Shown here: positions 35,562-43,994 of the stretch, piece after piece
Numbering within the stretch: position 1 is the first letter of the stretch
Layout of the letters: the number at the start of each line of letters is the position of its first letter
Source of the DNA: Paenibacillus sp. R14(2021)
GTDB taxonomy: Bacteria; Bacillota; Bacilli; Paenibacillales; Paenibacillaceae
Direction: 5' to 3'
Length of the DNA: 64,000 nucleotides
Assembly (NCBI RefSeq): GCF_019431355.1
Contig: NZ_CP080269.1
Coordinates: 2,903,501-2,967,500 of the forward strand
The notes under the pieces: generated by a model
Database searches by the model: none
Seen by the model: the letters and a program-made list of their open reading frames with translations, nothing else
What the model was told of the DNA's origin: nothing
Position numbers and translations under genes: made by a program

Positions 35562-36817
35562 CTTTTGTCCACCGACCTTAGATTCTGTCCGGTATTCTTG
35601 AAACCTGGAATAAATTGTCTGATGACAGAATAGATTTCTTCCGAAATGGCAAACATTTCTTCGTGAGATACTATCTCTTCCAATGTCCTCAAAGTTTCAA
35701 ATACATCTTCCTCTAAGAATACATGGGGTTCACAAACATAGATGGAACCATGCTTCGTAGCTTTTAATTTTTCTTCGGCATTAAAGAGCTCTTCAACCAG
35801 TTTCTCGCCCGGACCTATGCCAGTAAAAACGATCTTGATGTCTTCATTTGGTTCTAAACCGGACATTCGTATGACATGGTAGGCCAAATCGATGATTTTG
35901 ACTGGCTTCCCCATATCAAGAATGAAAGTTTCTCCGCCTGTGGCCATCCCAGCAGCTTTAAAGACGAGCTGCACAGCTTCCTGAATCGTCATGAAATAGC
36001 GAACCATATCCGGATGGGATACCTTAATGGGACCCCCGTTCTTTATTTGCTGTTTAAACAGAGGCACCACGCTTCCCCGGCTGCCTAAAACATTCCCAAA
36101 TCTAACAATCACAAATTTTGTATCCTTGGATTTCCCCATCGCTAGTATCATAATTTCAGCCAATCGTTTAGAAGCCCCCATCACGCTGGATGCGTCAACC
36201 CCCTTATCCGAAGAAATAAAAACTAGCCTTTCAGCTTTAAATTTTAGCGCACATTCGGCAACGTTCCGGGTCCCAAACACATTGTTTTTTATCGCTTCGG
36301 ATGGATTTAATTCCATTAATCGCACGTGTTTATGGGCTGCTGCATGAAAGATAATGTGGGGCTGAAAATAGGAGAATACGTCTTCCAGCCTTTTCTTGTC
36401 TTGAATATCGGCAATAACCGATTCGGTAGCGATATTGGGGAAATTCAATTTTAATTCATTCTCGATCGTAAAAATACTGTACTCACCATGACCAAGCAAT
36501 ATTAGTTTTCGAGGAAGAAAACCGCAAATATGCCTGCAAATCTCTGAGCCTATTGAACCTCCGGCCCCCGTAACTAGTATCACTTTATCTCTCACTAATT
36601 CAGATGCTGCTTCCAAATCAATGCGAACCGGTTCCCTTCCTAATATTTCTTCAATCCTTATATCTGGAATATGGTTGTTGCTCTGTTGAGCTCTATTCTT
36701 TCGGGCTTCAGAACGTCTTGAATGAAACCGGAAGTAAAAAAAGATTCCAATCGTTAAAATTAATAGCAGCAAGACATAAAAGACATTGATCGAGTAATGA
36801 TATAGAAAATTGTTCAA
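35558..36817 (-). CDS. Nucleotide-sugar 4,6-dehydratase (FlaA1/CapD type)
   Basis: 419 residues. One N-terminal membrane helix (about residues 10-30) instead of the four of full-length WbpM/PglF proteins, then the SDR catalytic domain with NAD loop GAGGSIG (84-90), SSDKG and MGASKR, where Met replaces the usual Tyr; that replacement is a hallmark of this family. Converts a UDP-GlcNAc-type substrate to the 4-keto-6-deoxy sugar, which the aminotransferase encoded just upstream would aminate. TTG start with GGGGTGAG upstream. Confidence 0.88.
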   Translation of the reverse strand: MNNFLYHYSINVFYVLLLLILTIGIFFYFRFHSRRSEARKNRAQQSNNHIPDIRIEEILGREPVRIDLEAASELVRDKVILVTGAGGSIGSEICRHICGFLPRKLILLGHGEYSIFTIENELKLNFPNIATESVIADIQDKKRLEDVFSYFQPHIIFHAAAHKHVRLMELNPSEAIKNNVFGTRNVAECALKFKAERLVFISSDKGVDASSVMGASKRLAEIMILAMGKSKDTKFVIVRFGNVLGSRGSVVPLFKQQIKNGGPIKVSHPDMVRYFMTIQEAVQLVFKAAGMATGGETFILDMGKPVKIIDLAYHVIRMSGLEPNEDIKIVFTGIGPGEKLVEELFNAEEKLKATKHGSIYVCEPHVFLEEDVFETLRTLEEIVSHEEMFAISEEIYSVIRQFIPGFKNTGQNLRSVDKS

Positions 36818-36845
36818 GAACTCACCCCTGTCACATTCTTTACTG

Positions 36846-38006
36846 TCAATACGTTCGTTTTCCGTTCATGATTGTTATTACGCATTCAATCACCCGATCC
36901 TGATCTTCTTCCGAAAGATTGGAACCCGAAGGCAGACATAGACCTTGATGAAACAATTGATTAGAGATGCTCTCATCCGGAAAATGCGGGAAGTACATGC
37001 ATGATTTGAAAAGAGGCTGGAGATGCATTGGCTTCCAGACGGGGCGCGATTCTATGTTGTTCTCGGCCAAAGCCTCTATAATTTGAATCGGGGATACACC
37101 GGTTATTAGCGGGTTGACTGTCAATGCCGTAAGCCAGCGGGTAGAATAACTATTGGCAGGTTCAGGCATAAACTCTATACCCTCACAAGGTGAAAGTGCT
37201 GAATAATAGCGTTGAAAAATGTTCCTCCGGTCAGCTATCCTTTCATTCAGTACTTGTAATTGTCCTCTTCCGATGGCTGCTAGGACGTTACTCAGCCTGT
37301 AATTAAATCCAATTTCACTGTGCTGATAATGCAAGGCTGGATCTCTGGATTGGGTAGCCCAAAAACGCATTTTCTTCATGGCGTCGAGATCATCGGAAAC
37401 CACCATTCCTCCACCTGAAGCAGTTATGATCTTATTACCGTTAAAAGAAAAGACTCCAAACTTTCCAAACGTTCCACTCGCCTTTTTATGGAAGGTAGCG
37501 CCTAGAGATTCTGCCGCATCCTCTATAACCGGAACACGGTATTGCTCACAAATCTTCAAAATGGATAACATATTTGCACTCTGCCCAAACAGATTAACGA
37601 CGATCACCGCTTTGGGCAGCTTTCCGAGATTATCGAAATGAATAAATGCTCGTTCTAATGCCGATGGCGACATATTCCATGTTTCTATTTCAGAGTCAAT
37701 AAAGACGGGTATTGCACCTTGATACAAGATAGGATTGGCACTTGCAACAAACGTAAAAGTGGAACAGAATACGATATCCCCGTGACCTACCTCTAAAACC
37801 TTTAATGCTAAATGAAGTGCACTTGTGCCGGAATTTACTGCCAAAGCCCCATTCGTTCCTACATATTCTGCCATCTCTTTTTCGAAAGCATCTACATGCG
37901 GACCAAGTGGAGCAATCCAATTTGATTTGAAAGCCTCTTGGATCAGATTCAGTTCCTCGCAGCCCATATGTGGAGGAGATAGAAAAATCCGCTTGTTTTG
38001 ATTCAT
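36846..38006 (-). CDS. DegT/DnrJ/EryC1/StrS family sugar aminotransferase
   Basis: 386 residues. PLP enzyme of sugar nucleotide metabolism: GTSALHLALKVL near residue 59, VIEDAAESLGA, and the PLP lysine in FSFNGNKIITASGGG. Follows the PglE pattern, forming a 4-amino-4,6-dideoxy sugar nucleotide from the keto sugar made by the dehydratase encoded 28 nt downstream. GAGGGGGAACGGG precedes ATG. First gene of the island operon. Confidence 0.9.
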   Translation of the reverse strand: MNQNKRIFLSPPHMGCEELNLIQEAFKSNWIAPLGPHVDAFEKEMAEYVGTNGALAVNSGTSALHLALKVLEVGHGDIVFCSTFTFVASANPILYQGAIPVFIDSEIETWNMSPSALERAFIHFDNLGKLPKAVIVVNLFGQSANMLSILKICEQYRVPVIEDAAESLGATFHKKASGTFGKFGVFSFNGNKIITASGGGMVVSDDLDAMKKMRFWATQSRDPALHYQHSEIGFNYRLSNVLAAIGRGQLQVLNERIADRRNIFQRYYSALSPCEGIEFMPEPANSYSTRWLTALTVNPLITGVSPIQIIEALAENNIESRPVWKPMHLQPLFKSCMYFPHFPDESISNQLFHQGLCLPSGSNLSEEDQDRVIECVITIMNGKRTY

Positions 38007-38233
38007 CCCGTTCCCCCTCGATTACTCAAAGTAGTATGCCGGAATTTTTGGTATACGATATAAAATATTCATTCCCAAGGCATACTGCTTGGACTAGCAC
38101 AATAATCAAGCTGATATCAAAAAAATCTATGGATTTTTCCATAGATTTGAATAGCGTTATTCTCTTGCTTGATGCGCTTATCGCGACTCACGTTTCATAA
38201 CAATTTGGTACATTAGACAATACGTTCACTTCC

Positions 38234-38610
38234 TTGGTTTCCGTATTAATTACTTTCGTTTCTCTAGTATTATCATTTTTCACGATTAAAGGGTTGGCTC
38301 GCTTCAGAGATTACGTGAAAGAGCTCGAGGATGAGGCAGGTAATCCCCCAACTATTGTTTTGGAGGCGGCCCGTCATTACCAGGCAACCGCTGCTTCCTT
38401 TATTCGAGACCGATACCGATGCGGCAGACGCGTATCTGCTCGGCTAGTTGTTCTACAAAGAGGAACTCGAGAAACCCTTTTAAAGAAGCCATAATGAGCA
38501 GCAATTTTGTGAGTCAATCCTGGTGCAATCCCTTCTTCAATACCAGGAGCATCTATCTCACCTCGAAACTCTTAACACCTATTGGCTGGTATAGTTCAAT
38601 CAAATAATGT
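38234..38610 (+). mobile_element. Decayed IS110-type transposase
   Basis: One frame gives FRDYVKELEDEAGNPPTIVL then EAARHYQ, equivalent to the VLEATGHYH region of IS110 transposases. After a shift a second frame gives ETDTDAADAYLLG, stop, LFYKEELEKPF, equivalent to TDAADAYRLGELYYKEEL. Internal deletion, frameshifts and stops show it is dead. It is a different IS110 subgroup from the remnant at 31.7 kb. Confidence 0.65.
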
Positions 38611-38780
38611 TATATTTCTCTTTAAAGTCCACCGAGAGCTCGCTCCAAACATCGTATTTATTTCCATCCGGCTGAAGTAGTTTGTGCCAGTTATCATTCC
38701 AATATATTGGATCCCTAAAAAACGTGGAATTTTTTCAACCAATTAATGATAATCAAATTCATTCAGCTGATAAGAGAACA

Positions 38781-38821
38781 AAAAAGTCCTGATAAATCAA
38801 GGGATTCTTGATTATCAGGAC
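38781..38821 (-). terminator. Terminator of the rRNA methyltransferase gene
   Basis: GTCCTGATAAATCAA (38786-38800) pairs with TTGATTATCAGGAC (38808-38821) with one bulge; TTTTTTG follows on the minus strand. 100 nt past the stop at 38921. Confidence 0.85.
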
Positions 38822-38832
38822 AGACGAAGCTG

Positions 38833-38896
38833 TGCCAAAATTACGTTACAAATCTATGCCAGAACAAGTTACAATCGGTGCCAAACTGAATTACAA
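38833..38896. repeat. Three direct repeats like an IS21-family end
   Basis: TGCCAAAATTACGTTACAA (38833), TGCCAGAACAAGTTACAA (38857) and TGCCAAACTGAATTACAA (38879), spaced 24 and 22 bp. Ends of IS21-family elements carry such multiple TGCCA...GTTACAA repeats. No istA or istB gene is left beside it. Confidence 0.6.
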
Positions 38897-38920
38897 CTCA
38901 CACACAACAGTCTCTGGATC

Positions 38921-39730
38921 TTAAGCATACCGCCGTTGCCTTAATGCCTCATACAGCAGCACTGTGGAGGCCATCGCCACATTCAGCGATTCCGACTTTC
39001 CGTGCATCGGGATAATCATCCGCGTGTCCACCATCTCGAGCGCCTGCTCCGACAAGCCGTTGGATTCGCTGCCAAGCAGCAGCCAAGTCGGCCCGCTCCA
39101 GTCGTAGCTGTAGCAGGTCGCCGTCGCCTGTAGGCTCGTCCCGACCAGCTGAATGCCGCGTTTCTTCGCTTCGGGAAGCAGCACACTCAAGTCTCCTTCC
39201 ACAACGGGCAAATGGAACAACGACCCCATCGTCGAACGTACCGTCTTCGGGTTGTACAGGTCCACGCAGCCGCGGCCGAGAACGACCGCATCGGCGCCAA
39301 CGGCATCGGCGCTGCGGATAATGGTGCCGACGTTGCCGGGATCGCGGACGCCGTCTAGTACGACGACAAGCGAGTCAGACTTATATAGTGCTGAAGAGTC
39401 CACGAGCGGCTTAGCCACGACGCCGAAGACCGGGGGCGGCGAGTCGGTGCCCGTACACTTCGCCATGATCGCAGGCGTCGCTTCGATCAGCTCGCAGTCT
39501 ATCTGGCTCAGCATTGTCCGAAGCTCGCCGGGTACGCCGCGCTCCGCGTCGATGACGATCGTCTCGACCTCTGCGCCTGCAAGCAGTGCCTCCAGCACGA
39601 GATGCACACCCTCGATCAAGAAGCGGCCGGTTCTGTCCCGATGCTTCTTCTCTAATAGCGCCGCCATCGCTTTTACTTTTTCGTTTTGCAATGAAGTAAT
39701 GCTCATCATTCGCTGTTCAGCATTCCGCAC
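38921..39730 (-). CDS. TrmH/SpoU family RNA 2'-O-methyltransferase
   Basis: 269 residues. N-terminal L30e-like substrate-binding domain, then SPOUT motifs: motif 1 LDGVRDPGNVGTIIRSADA, motif 2 LLLGSESNGLS, motif 3 IPMHGKSESLNVAMASTVL, which form the S-adenosylmethionine trefoil knot. Likely methylates a ribose of 23S rRNA; target nucleotide unknown. The frame opens with GTG at 39730, 9 nt after the KtrA stop; ATG codons at 39709 and 39706 are alternative starts. Confidence 0.9.
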   Translation of the reverse strand: MRNAEQRMMSITSLQNEKVKAMAALLEKKHRDRTGRFLIEGVHLVLEALLAGAEVETIVIDAERGVPGELRTMLSQIDCELIEATPAIMAKCTGTDSPPPVFGVVAKPLVDSSALYKSDSLVVVLDGVRDPGNVGTIIRSADAVGADAVVLGRGCVDLYNPKTVRSTMGSLFHLPVVEGDLSVLLPEAKKRGIQLVGTSLQATATCYSYDWSGPTWLLLGSESNGLSEQALEMVDTRMIIPMHGKSESLNVAMASTVLLYEALRQRRYA

Positions 39731-39738
39731 GTTCGTTA

Positions 39739-40404
39739 TCAGCCTTCCGCAAAGGCGAGCTCGACATCCGCAAGATCTTCATTCTTGCCGACGATGACGA
39801 GGACATCGCTTGCCTTAATGGTTTCCTCTGGGTAAGGGGAGATATTCATCTCCGTACCCGATTTTATGGCGAGGACATTACATTTATATCGAGCCCGAAT
39901 ATCGAGTTGCTTTAAATTTCGGCCGACGGTAAAAGCCGGTGCCTTAACTTCGACGATGCTGTAATCCTTAGACAGTTCTATGTATTCCATAATGTTGGGG
40001 GAAATCAAGTGATGCGCAACGCGCATTCCCATATCGCGTTCGGGAAACACCACTTTGTCCGCGCCGATCTTGCTTAGCACTTTACCGTGCAGCTCGCTTT
40101 GGGCTTTCACGATAATTTCAGCCACGCCAAGCTCTTTGAGAATCAGCGTCGTCAAAATGCTGGCCTGGATATCTTCGCCGATGGCCACGACCACCACATC
40201 GAAATTACGCAGTCCGAGTGACTTCAGTGCTTCTTCATCCGTTGAATCCGTGGCAACCGCATGCGTCACCCAATCGGATACCTCTTGGATTCGCTCCTCG
40301 TCAGCGTCGATCGCAAGCACATCAAACCCTAGGTTGGACAGCGTATGCGCAACGCTTGTACCAAATCTCCCCATGCCGATAACGGCATATTGCTTCTTCG
40401 CCAA
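39739..40404 (-). CDS. ktrA: KtrA-type potassium uptake regulator (RCK domains)
   Basis: 222 residues with TTG start at 40404 behind GGAGGAGAA; this gives the exact length of Bacillus KtrA, whereas the longer open frame has no start signal. N-terminal RCK_N Rossmann loop GMGRFGTSVA, D at the second strand end, and a C-terminal RCK_C domain. Binds ATP/ADP and c-di-AMP and gates the KtrB membrane channel; no ktrB is adjacent. Confidence 0.88.
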   Translation of the reverse strand: MAKKQYAVIGMGRFGTSVAHTLSNLGFDVLAIDADEERIQEVSDWVTHAVATDSTDEEALKSLGLRNFDVVVVAIGEDIQASILTTLILKELGVAEIIVKAQSELHGKVLSKIGADKVVFPERDMGMRVAHHLISPNIMEYIELSKDYSIVEVKAPAFTVGRNLKQLDIRARYKCNVLAIKSGTEMNISPYPEETIKASDVLVIVGKNEDLADVELAFAEG

Positions 40405-40548
40405 ACCAGTTCTCCTCCCATGACTCAGAGTTAGCTTATTATAGCATAACTGCCGATGATATCCGAATATCCAGGCCGCGAATACGGCATGAAAACAGCG
40501 CAGCATGGAGATATTAATCGGGAATCATCAGGTGATGGAGGGATAGAT

Positions 40549-40785
40549 TTGAACAATCTAGATTTGCGTCAAGCGATCGTGCGTCGGGTGCAAAATAAAT
40601 CCGGTGAGGAACTAACCGACGTCATCGAAAGCTCCATCGGCAGCGACGAGCGGGCGCTCCCCGGACTAGGTGTCCTATTTGAAATGATTTGGCGCAGCAG
40701 CGAGGTTCCGGAACAAAATCGCATGGTGGAGCTGCTGTACAATCACCTGCACACAGCAGAAAGCGCAGCGCCGAGTCCAAGCTGA
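40549..40785 (+). CDS. sspI: Small acid-soluble spore protein SspI
   Basis: 78 residues from TTG at 40549, GGAGGG 6 nt upstream. Contains LDLRQAIVRRV and ERALPGLGVLFEMIW, the diagnostic SspI blocks. Expressed in the forespore; a minor SASP of the spore core. In-frame codons further upstream are not needed. A clear SigG promoter was not found. Slightly longer than the Bacillus protein (about 71 residues) by a Ser/Pro/Ala tail. Confidence 0.9.
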   Translation: MNNLDLRQAIVRRVQNKSGEELTDVIESSIGSDERALPGLGVLFEMIWRSSEVPEQNRMVELLYNHLHTAESAAPSPS

Positions 40786-40901
40786 CCCTCGCCGCGCAAG
40801 CAGTGAAGATAAACGGGGTCACTAACTAACCGAATAAAGCATCATCTCTGCGCGGACACGCAGTCATTCCGAGCGGGAAGACATCGATACGAAGGCCAGT
40901 A

Positions 40902-40942
40902 CACGAAAACAGCTTGCCCGGGAAGGGCAAGCTGTTTTCGTG
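40902..40942. terminator. Long bidirectional hairpin between sspI and the Gfo/Idh gene
   Basis: 18-bp perfect stem CACGAAAACAGCTTGCCC / GGGCAAGCTGTTTTCGTG with a 5-nt loop, 9 nt past the minus-strand stop at 40951 and about 115 nt after sspI. It can end transcription from either side. Confidence 0.8.
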
Positions 40943-40950
40943 CTGGACAA

Positions 40951-42048
40951 TTATACAGCGGGAGAATTCGTCAGCGCCGGCATCGGTTCAGGACGCGCGC
41001 ATGTGCTCTCCATCGTGTAATGCTTGCCCTCGCGGGAAGCATCGTGGAAGCCGTGCATCGCCTCAAGCACATGGTAGGCCATCGCGCCATTCGCGCGGTG
41101 CGGGCCGCCTTCCCGGATCGCCCGGGCCATGTCGGCAACGCCGATGCCCCGGTTATTATCCGTATTGTCGTGCGTAAGGGAGACCTCCTCCCACTCGCCG
41201 CCGAGACGGCGAAGCTTCACCGTGCCGCCGAACATGTTCGGATCCGGCACCAGCATGGAGCCTTCGCTGCCGTGGATCTCCATTTTCGGCAGCGTCGTGC
41301 CTCCGCGCGTATCAAAACTCGTAATCAGCGTGCCGACGGCGCCGCTTTCGAAATCGATAACCCCCGCAATGTACGTCGGCGTCTCGACCTTCATCACTTT
41401 ACCCTTCTTCTTCTCGCTTGTAATGGTACGCTCCGGATAGGAAATAACCGCGGATCCCGTTACTCTGCGGATCGGGCCCATGAGCGTAATGTAGGCCGTC
41501 AAATAATAAGGTCCCATATCGAACATCGGACCGCCGCCGACTTCGTAGAAAAATTCCGGATCCGGGTGCCAGCCCTCCGGCCCGCCGCCCATCATAAACC
41601 CGGAAATCGAAATCGGCTGGCCGATCACGCCGTCATCGATCAACTTGCGACACGTTTGAATGCCGCCGCCGAGGAATGTTTCCGGCGCGCTTGCTACGCG
41701 CAGCCCCTTCGCCGCCGCTAACTCCAGCACCTGCCTGCCTTCCTCTCTCGTTACGGCAAGCGGCTTCTCCACGTAAACATGCTTACCAGCTTCCAGCGCT
41801 TGCAGGCAAATATTCGCATGTGCCTTCGGAAACGTCAGGTTTACCACAAGCTCAATGTCAGGATCGGCCATCAGCTGTTCAACGGTATACGCTTTGGGTA
41901 AATCAAATTCCTCGGCGCGCTGCTTCGCTCGCTCCAAATCGATATCCGCCGCCGCGACAAGCTCGATCTCCGGATATTGCTTTAAATTTGTAAAATAAAT
42001 CTGGCTGATATTGCCGCAGCCCACAATTCCGACTTTAACAGGCTTCAT
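40951..42048 (-). CDS. Gfo/Idh/MocA family sugar dehydrogenase, copy A
   Basis: About 365 residues from ATG at 42048 (GGGGAG upstream). NAD loop GIVGCGNIS, catalytic lysine motif VYVEKPLAV, and a C-terminal substrate domain with GGGPMFDMGPYYL. It is a near duplicate (very roughly four in five residues shared) of the next gene upstream, with a terminator-like hairpin between them. Oxidises a sugar, cyclitol or glycoside hydroxyl; substrate unknown. Confidence 0.88.
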   Translation of the reverse strand: MKPVKVGIVGCGNISQIYFTNLKQYPEIELVAAADIDLERAKQRAEEFDLPKAYTVEQLMADPDIELVVNLTFPKAHANICLQALEAGKHVYVEKPLAVTREEGRQVLELAAAKGLRVASAPETFLGGGIQTCRKLIDDGVIGQPISISGFMMGGGPEGWHPDPEFFYEVGGGPMFDMGPYYLTAYITLMGPIRRVTGSAVISYPERTITSEKKKGKVMKVETPTYIAGVIDFESGAVGTLITSFDTRGGTTLPKMEIHGSEGSMLVPDPNMFGGTVKLRRLGGEWEEVSLTHDNTDNNRGIGVADMARAIREGGPHRANGAMAYHVLEAMHGFHDASREGKHYTMESTCARPEPMPALTNSPAV

Positions 42049-42082
42049 CGAAGCATCTCCCCGTCTCAACATAAATAAGAAA

Positions 42083-42112
42083 GCAGCCCGCCCCTTCGGG
42101 GCAGGCTGGCAT
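42083..42112 (-). terminator. Hairpin between the duplicated Gfo/Idh genes
   Basis: CAGCCCGCCCC (42084-42094) TTCG GGGCAGGCTGG with one mismatch and a UUCG-type tetraloop; minus-strand exit CTTTCTTATTT. Probably reduces expression of the downstream copy. Confidence 0.65.
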
Positions 42113-42156
42113 TTAATACGTACTTTTCCAACATGCAGTATACGCGACTTCAGTGG

Positions 42157-43251
42157 TTACTTCGACTGCGTCTCCAGCGCCGGCATCGGCTCAGGCCGCG
42201 AGCAGCTGCTCTCCATCACATAATGCTTGCCGTCACGGGAGGCATCATGAATGCCGTGCATTGCTTCCAGGACATGGTACGCCATTTCTCCGTTCGCGCG
42301 ATGCTGTCCGCCTTCGCGGATAGCGCGGGCCATATCGGCTACGCCGATGCCGCGGTTGTTATCCGTATAACCATGCGTTAGCTCGATCTCTTCCCACTCA
42401 CCGCCTGCGCGGCGCAGCTTGACCGTTCCGCCGAAGCCGTTCGGATCCGGAACGAGCAGCGTGCCAGCGCTGCCATGTACCTCAATGTTCGGCAGCGAAG
42501 TACCTGCCGCGGCATCAAAGCTTGTAATAAGCGTGCCGATCGTACCGTTCGCGAAATCCAGCACGCCCGTAATGTTCGTCGGCGTTTCCACCGTGATTTT
42601 CTTGCCGCGCTTCTTCTCGCTCGTAATCGTCCGCTCCGGGTATGAGATGCGCGCGGAGCCTGTCACACGGTCAATCGGACCAAACAGGGTGACGAACGCA
42701 GTCAAATAATAAGGCCCCATATCAAACATCGGCCCGCCGCCGATTTCATAGTAAAATTCCGGATCCGGATGCCAGCTCTCATGACCGCCGCAGATCATGA
42801 AGCCCGTCGCCGATACCGGCGTCCCGATCGCGCCTTCATCGATCAGCTTGCGGCACGTTTGGATGCCGCCGCCGAGGAACGTCTCCGGTGCGCTTGCTAC
42901 GCGGAGGCCTTTGGCCGCAGCAAGCTCAAGCACCTGCCTGCCTTCTTCGCGCGTCACGACGATCGGCTTCTCCACATACACATGCTTGCCCGCTTCCAGC
43001 GCCTGCAAACATACGGAGGCATGCGCCTTCGGAATCGTCAGGTTGACGACGATCTCAATCTCGGGATCAGCGAGCAGCTGTTCCACCGTGTAGGCTTTCT
43101 CCAGATTGAATTCCGCCGCGCGTGCCTGTGCCCGTTCAATATCAAGATCTGCCGCCGCAACAAGATCAATCTCCGGGTACTTCTGCAAGTTCGTAAAATA
43201 AATCCAGCTGATATTACCGCAGCCGATAATGCCGACTTTAACCTTCTTCAT
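42157..43251 (-). CDS. Gfo/Idh/MocA family sugar dehydrogenase, copy B
   Basis: 364 residues. NAD loop GIIGCGNIS, VYVEKPIVV lysine motif, same GGGPMFDMGPYYL segment and same ending MPALETQ as copy A, its tandem duplicate. GGGAGGGG precedes ATG. Lies downstream of thuA in the LacI-linked cluster. Confidence 0.88.
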   Translation of the reverse strand: MKKVKVGIIGCGNISWIYFTNLQKYPEIDLVAAADLDIERAQARAAEFNLEKAYTVEQLLADPEIEIVVNLTIPKAHASVCLQALEAGKHVYVEKPIVVTREEGRQVLELAAAKGLRVASAPETFLGGGIQTCRKLIDEGAIGTPVSATGFMICGGHESWHPDPEFYYEIGGGPMFDMGPYYLTAFVTLFGPIDRVTGSARISYPERTITSEKKRGKKITVETPTNITGVLDFANGTIGTLITSFDAAAGTSLPNIEVHGSAGTLLVPDPNGFGGTVKLRRAGGEWEEIELTHGYTDNNRGIGVADMARAIREGGQHRANGEMAYHVLEAMHGIHDASRDGKHYVMESSCSRPEPMPALETQSK

Positions 43252-43328
43252 CGATAATCCCCTCCCGAATGGTGATGCTTCGATTCTCCTCAGAACTGCA
43301 AGGCATTACGGTTCAGCATGACCTGGCG

Positions 43329-43952
43329 TCAGCGCGCTGCCCACAGGAAACCGCGGCGCATCAGTTCAAGCGTTTGCGGCATGGCCACAATGTTCGCTTG
43401 ATGGCCAAGCGTATTGTAATACACGCGGCCGGCCCCCCAACTCTTCGTCCATACGACAGGCATCTTCACGTCGCCGAAGTTTGTCGTCGCGTGAACCTTG
43501 ATCGCCGGATCGACATGCATGTAATACTGCTCGGATACGACCTCAAAATCGCCGATGCCCTTCGTCAGCGGATCGTTCTCATCCACCAGGTTGACGTCGT
43601 AGCGGACGCCGTCATTGCCCGGATGCGCAACCCATTGGCCGCCCACCATAAATTGAAACTCCGTCTCGTTGCGGAACGAATCGCCCATGCCGCCATGGCA
43701 GCCGGCGATCCCGCAGCCCGCGTTCACGGCGTCCAGAAGCGGACGAAGCTGCTCTTGCGTAATTTGGCCCATCGTCCAGACCGGAACGATCAAGTCAAGA
43801 CCTGCCATCAGTTCCGCGTTCGCGAACGTATCCAGCGTATCGGATACTGTCACCTCGAACCCTTCCTCGCGCAGCAAGCCTGCGAAGATCTCGCCCACTT
43901 CCTTTGGCTGATGGCCATCCCATCCGCCCCATACGATCAGTGCCTTTTTCAT
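43329..43952 (-). CDS. ThuA-like protein
   Basis: About 207 residues; ATG at 43952 preferred over 43964 because of AGAGGATGG upstream. Class-I-glutamine-amidotransferase-like fold: ALIVWGGWDGH, then GCGIAGCHGGMGDSF near the usual nucleophile elbow, and HPGNDGVRYDVN, VVWTKSWGAGRVYYNTLGH. ThuA proteins work with ThuB-type Gfo/Idh/MocA dehydrogenases on 3-keto disaccharides such as 3-ketotrehalose. Such dehydrogenases flank it here. Confidence 0.85.
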   Translation of the reverse strand: MKKALIVWGGWDGHQPKEVGEIFAGLLREEGFEVTVSDTLDTFANAELMAGLDLIVPVWTMGQITQEQLRPLLDAVNAGCGIAGCHGGMGDSFRNETEFQFMVGGQWVAHPGNDGVRYDVNLVDENDPLTKGIGDFEVVSEQYYMHVDPAIKVHATTNFGDVKMPVVWTKSWGAGRVYYNTLGHQANIVAMPQTLELMRRGFLWAAR

Positions 43953-43994
43953 ATTCCGTACCATCCTCTGCTCTGATTTGCCCGCTCAATTCGT

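Larger units (their letters stand above)
38007..38920. other. 914-bp gap with mobile-element debris
   Basis: Holds the upstream region of the island operon (8-bp inverted repeat AGTATGCC near 38033 and 38079), a decayed IS110-type transposase (about 38234-38610), the terminator of the rRNA methyltransferase gene, and three IS21-like end repeats. No intact gene. Confidence 0.65.

Noticed and set aside
38060..38110. SigE/SigK promoter before the island operon (CATACTAC)
   Set aside because: The -10 matches only partly and no -35 at proper spacing is seen; sporulation control remains a guess.
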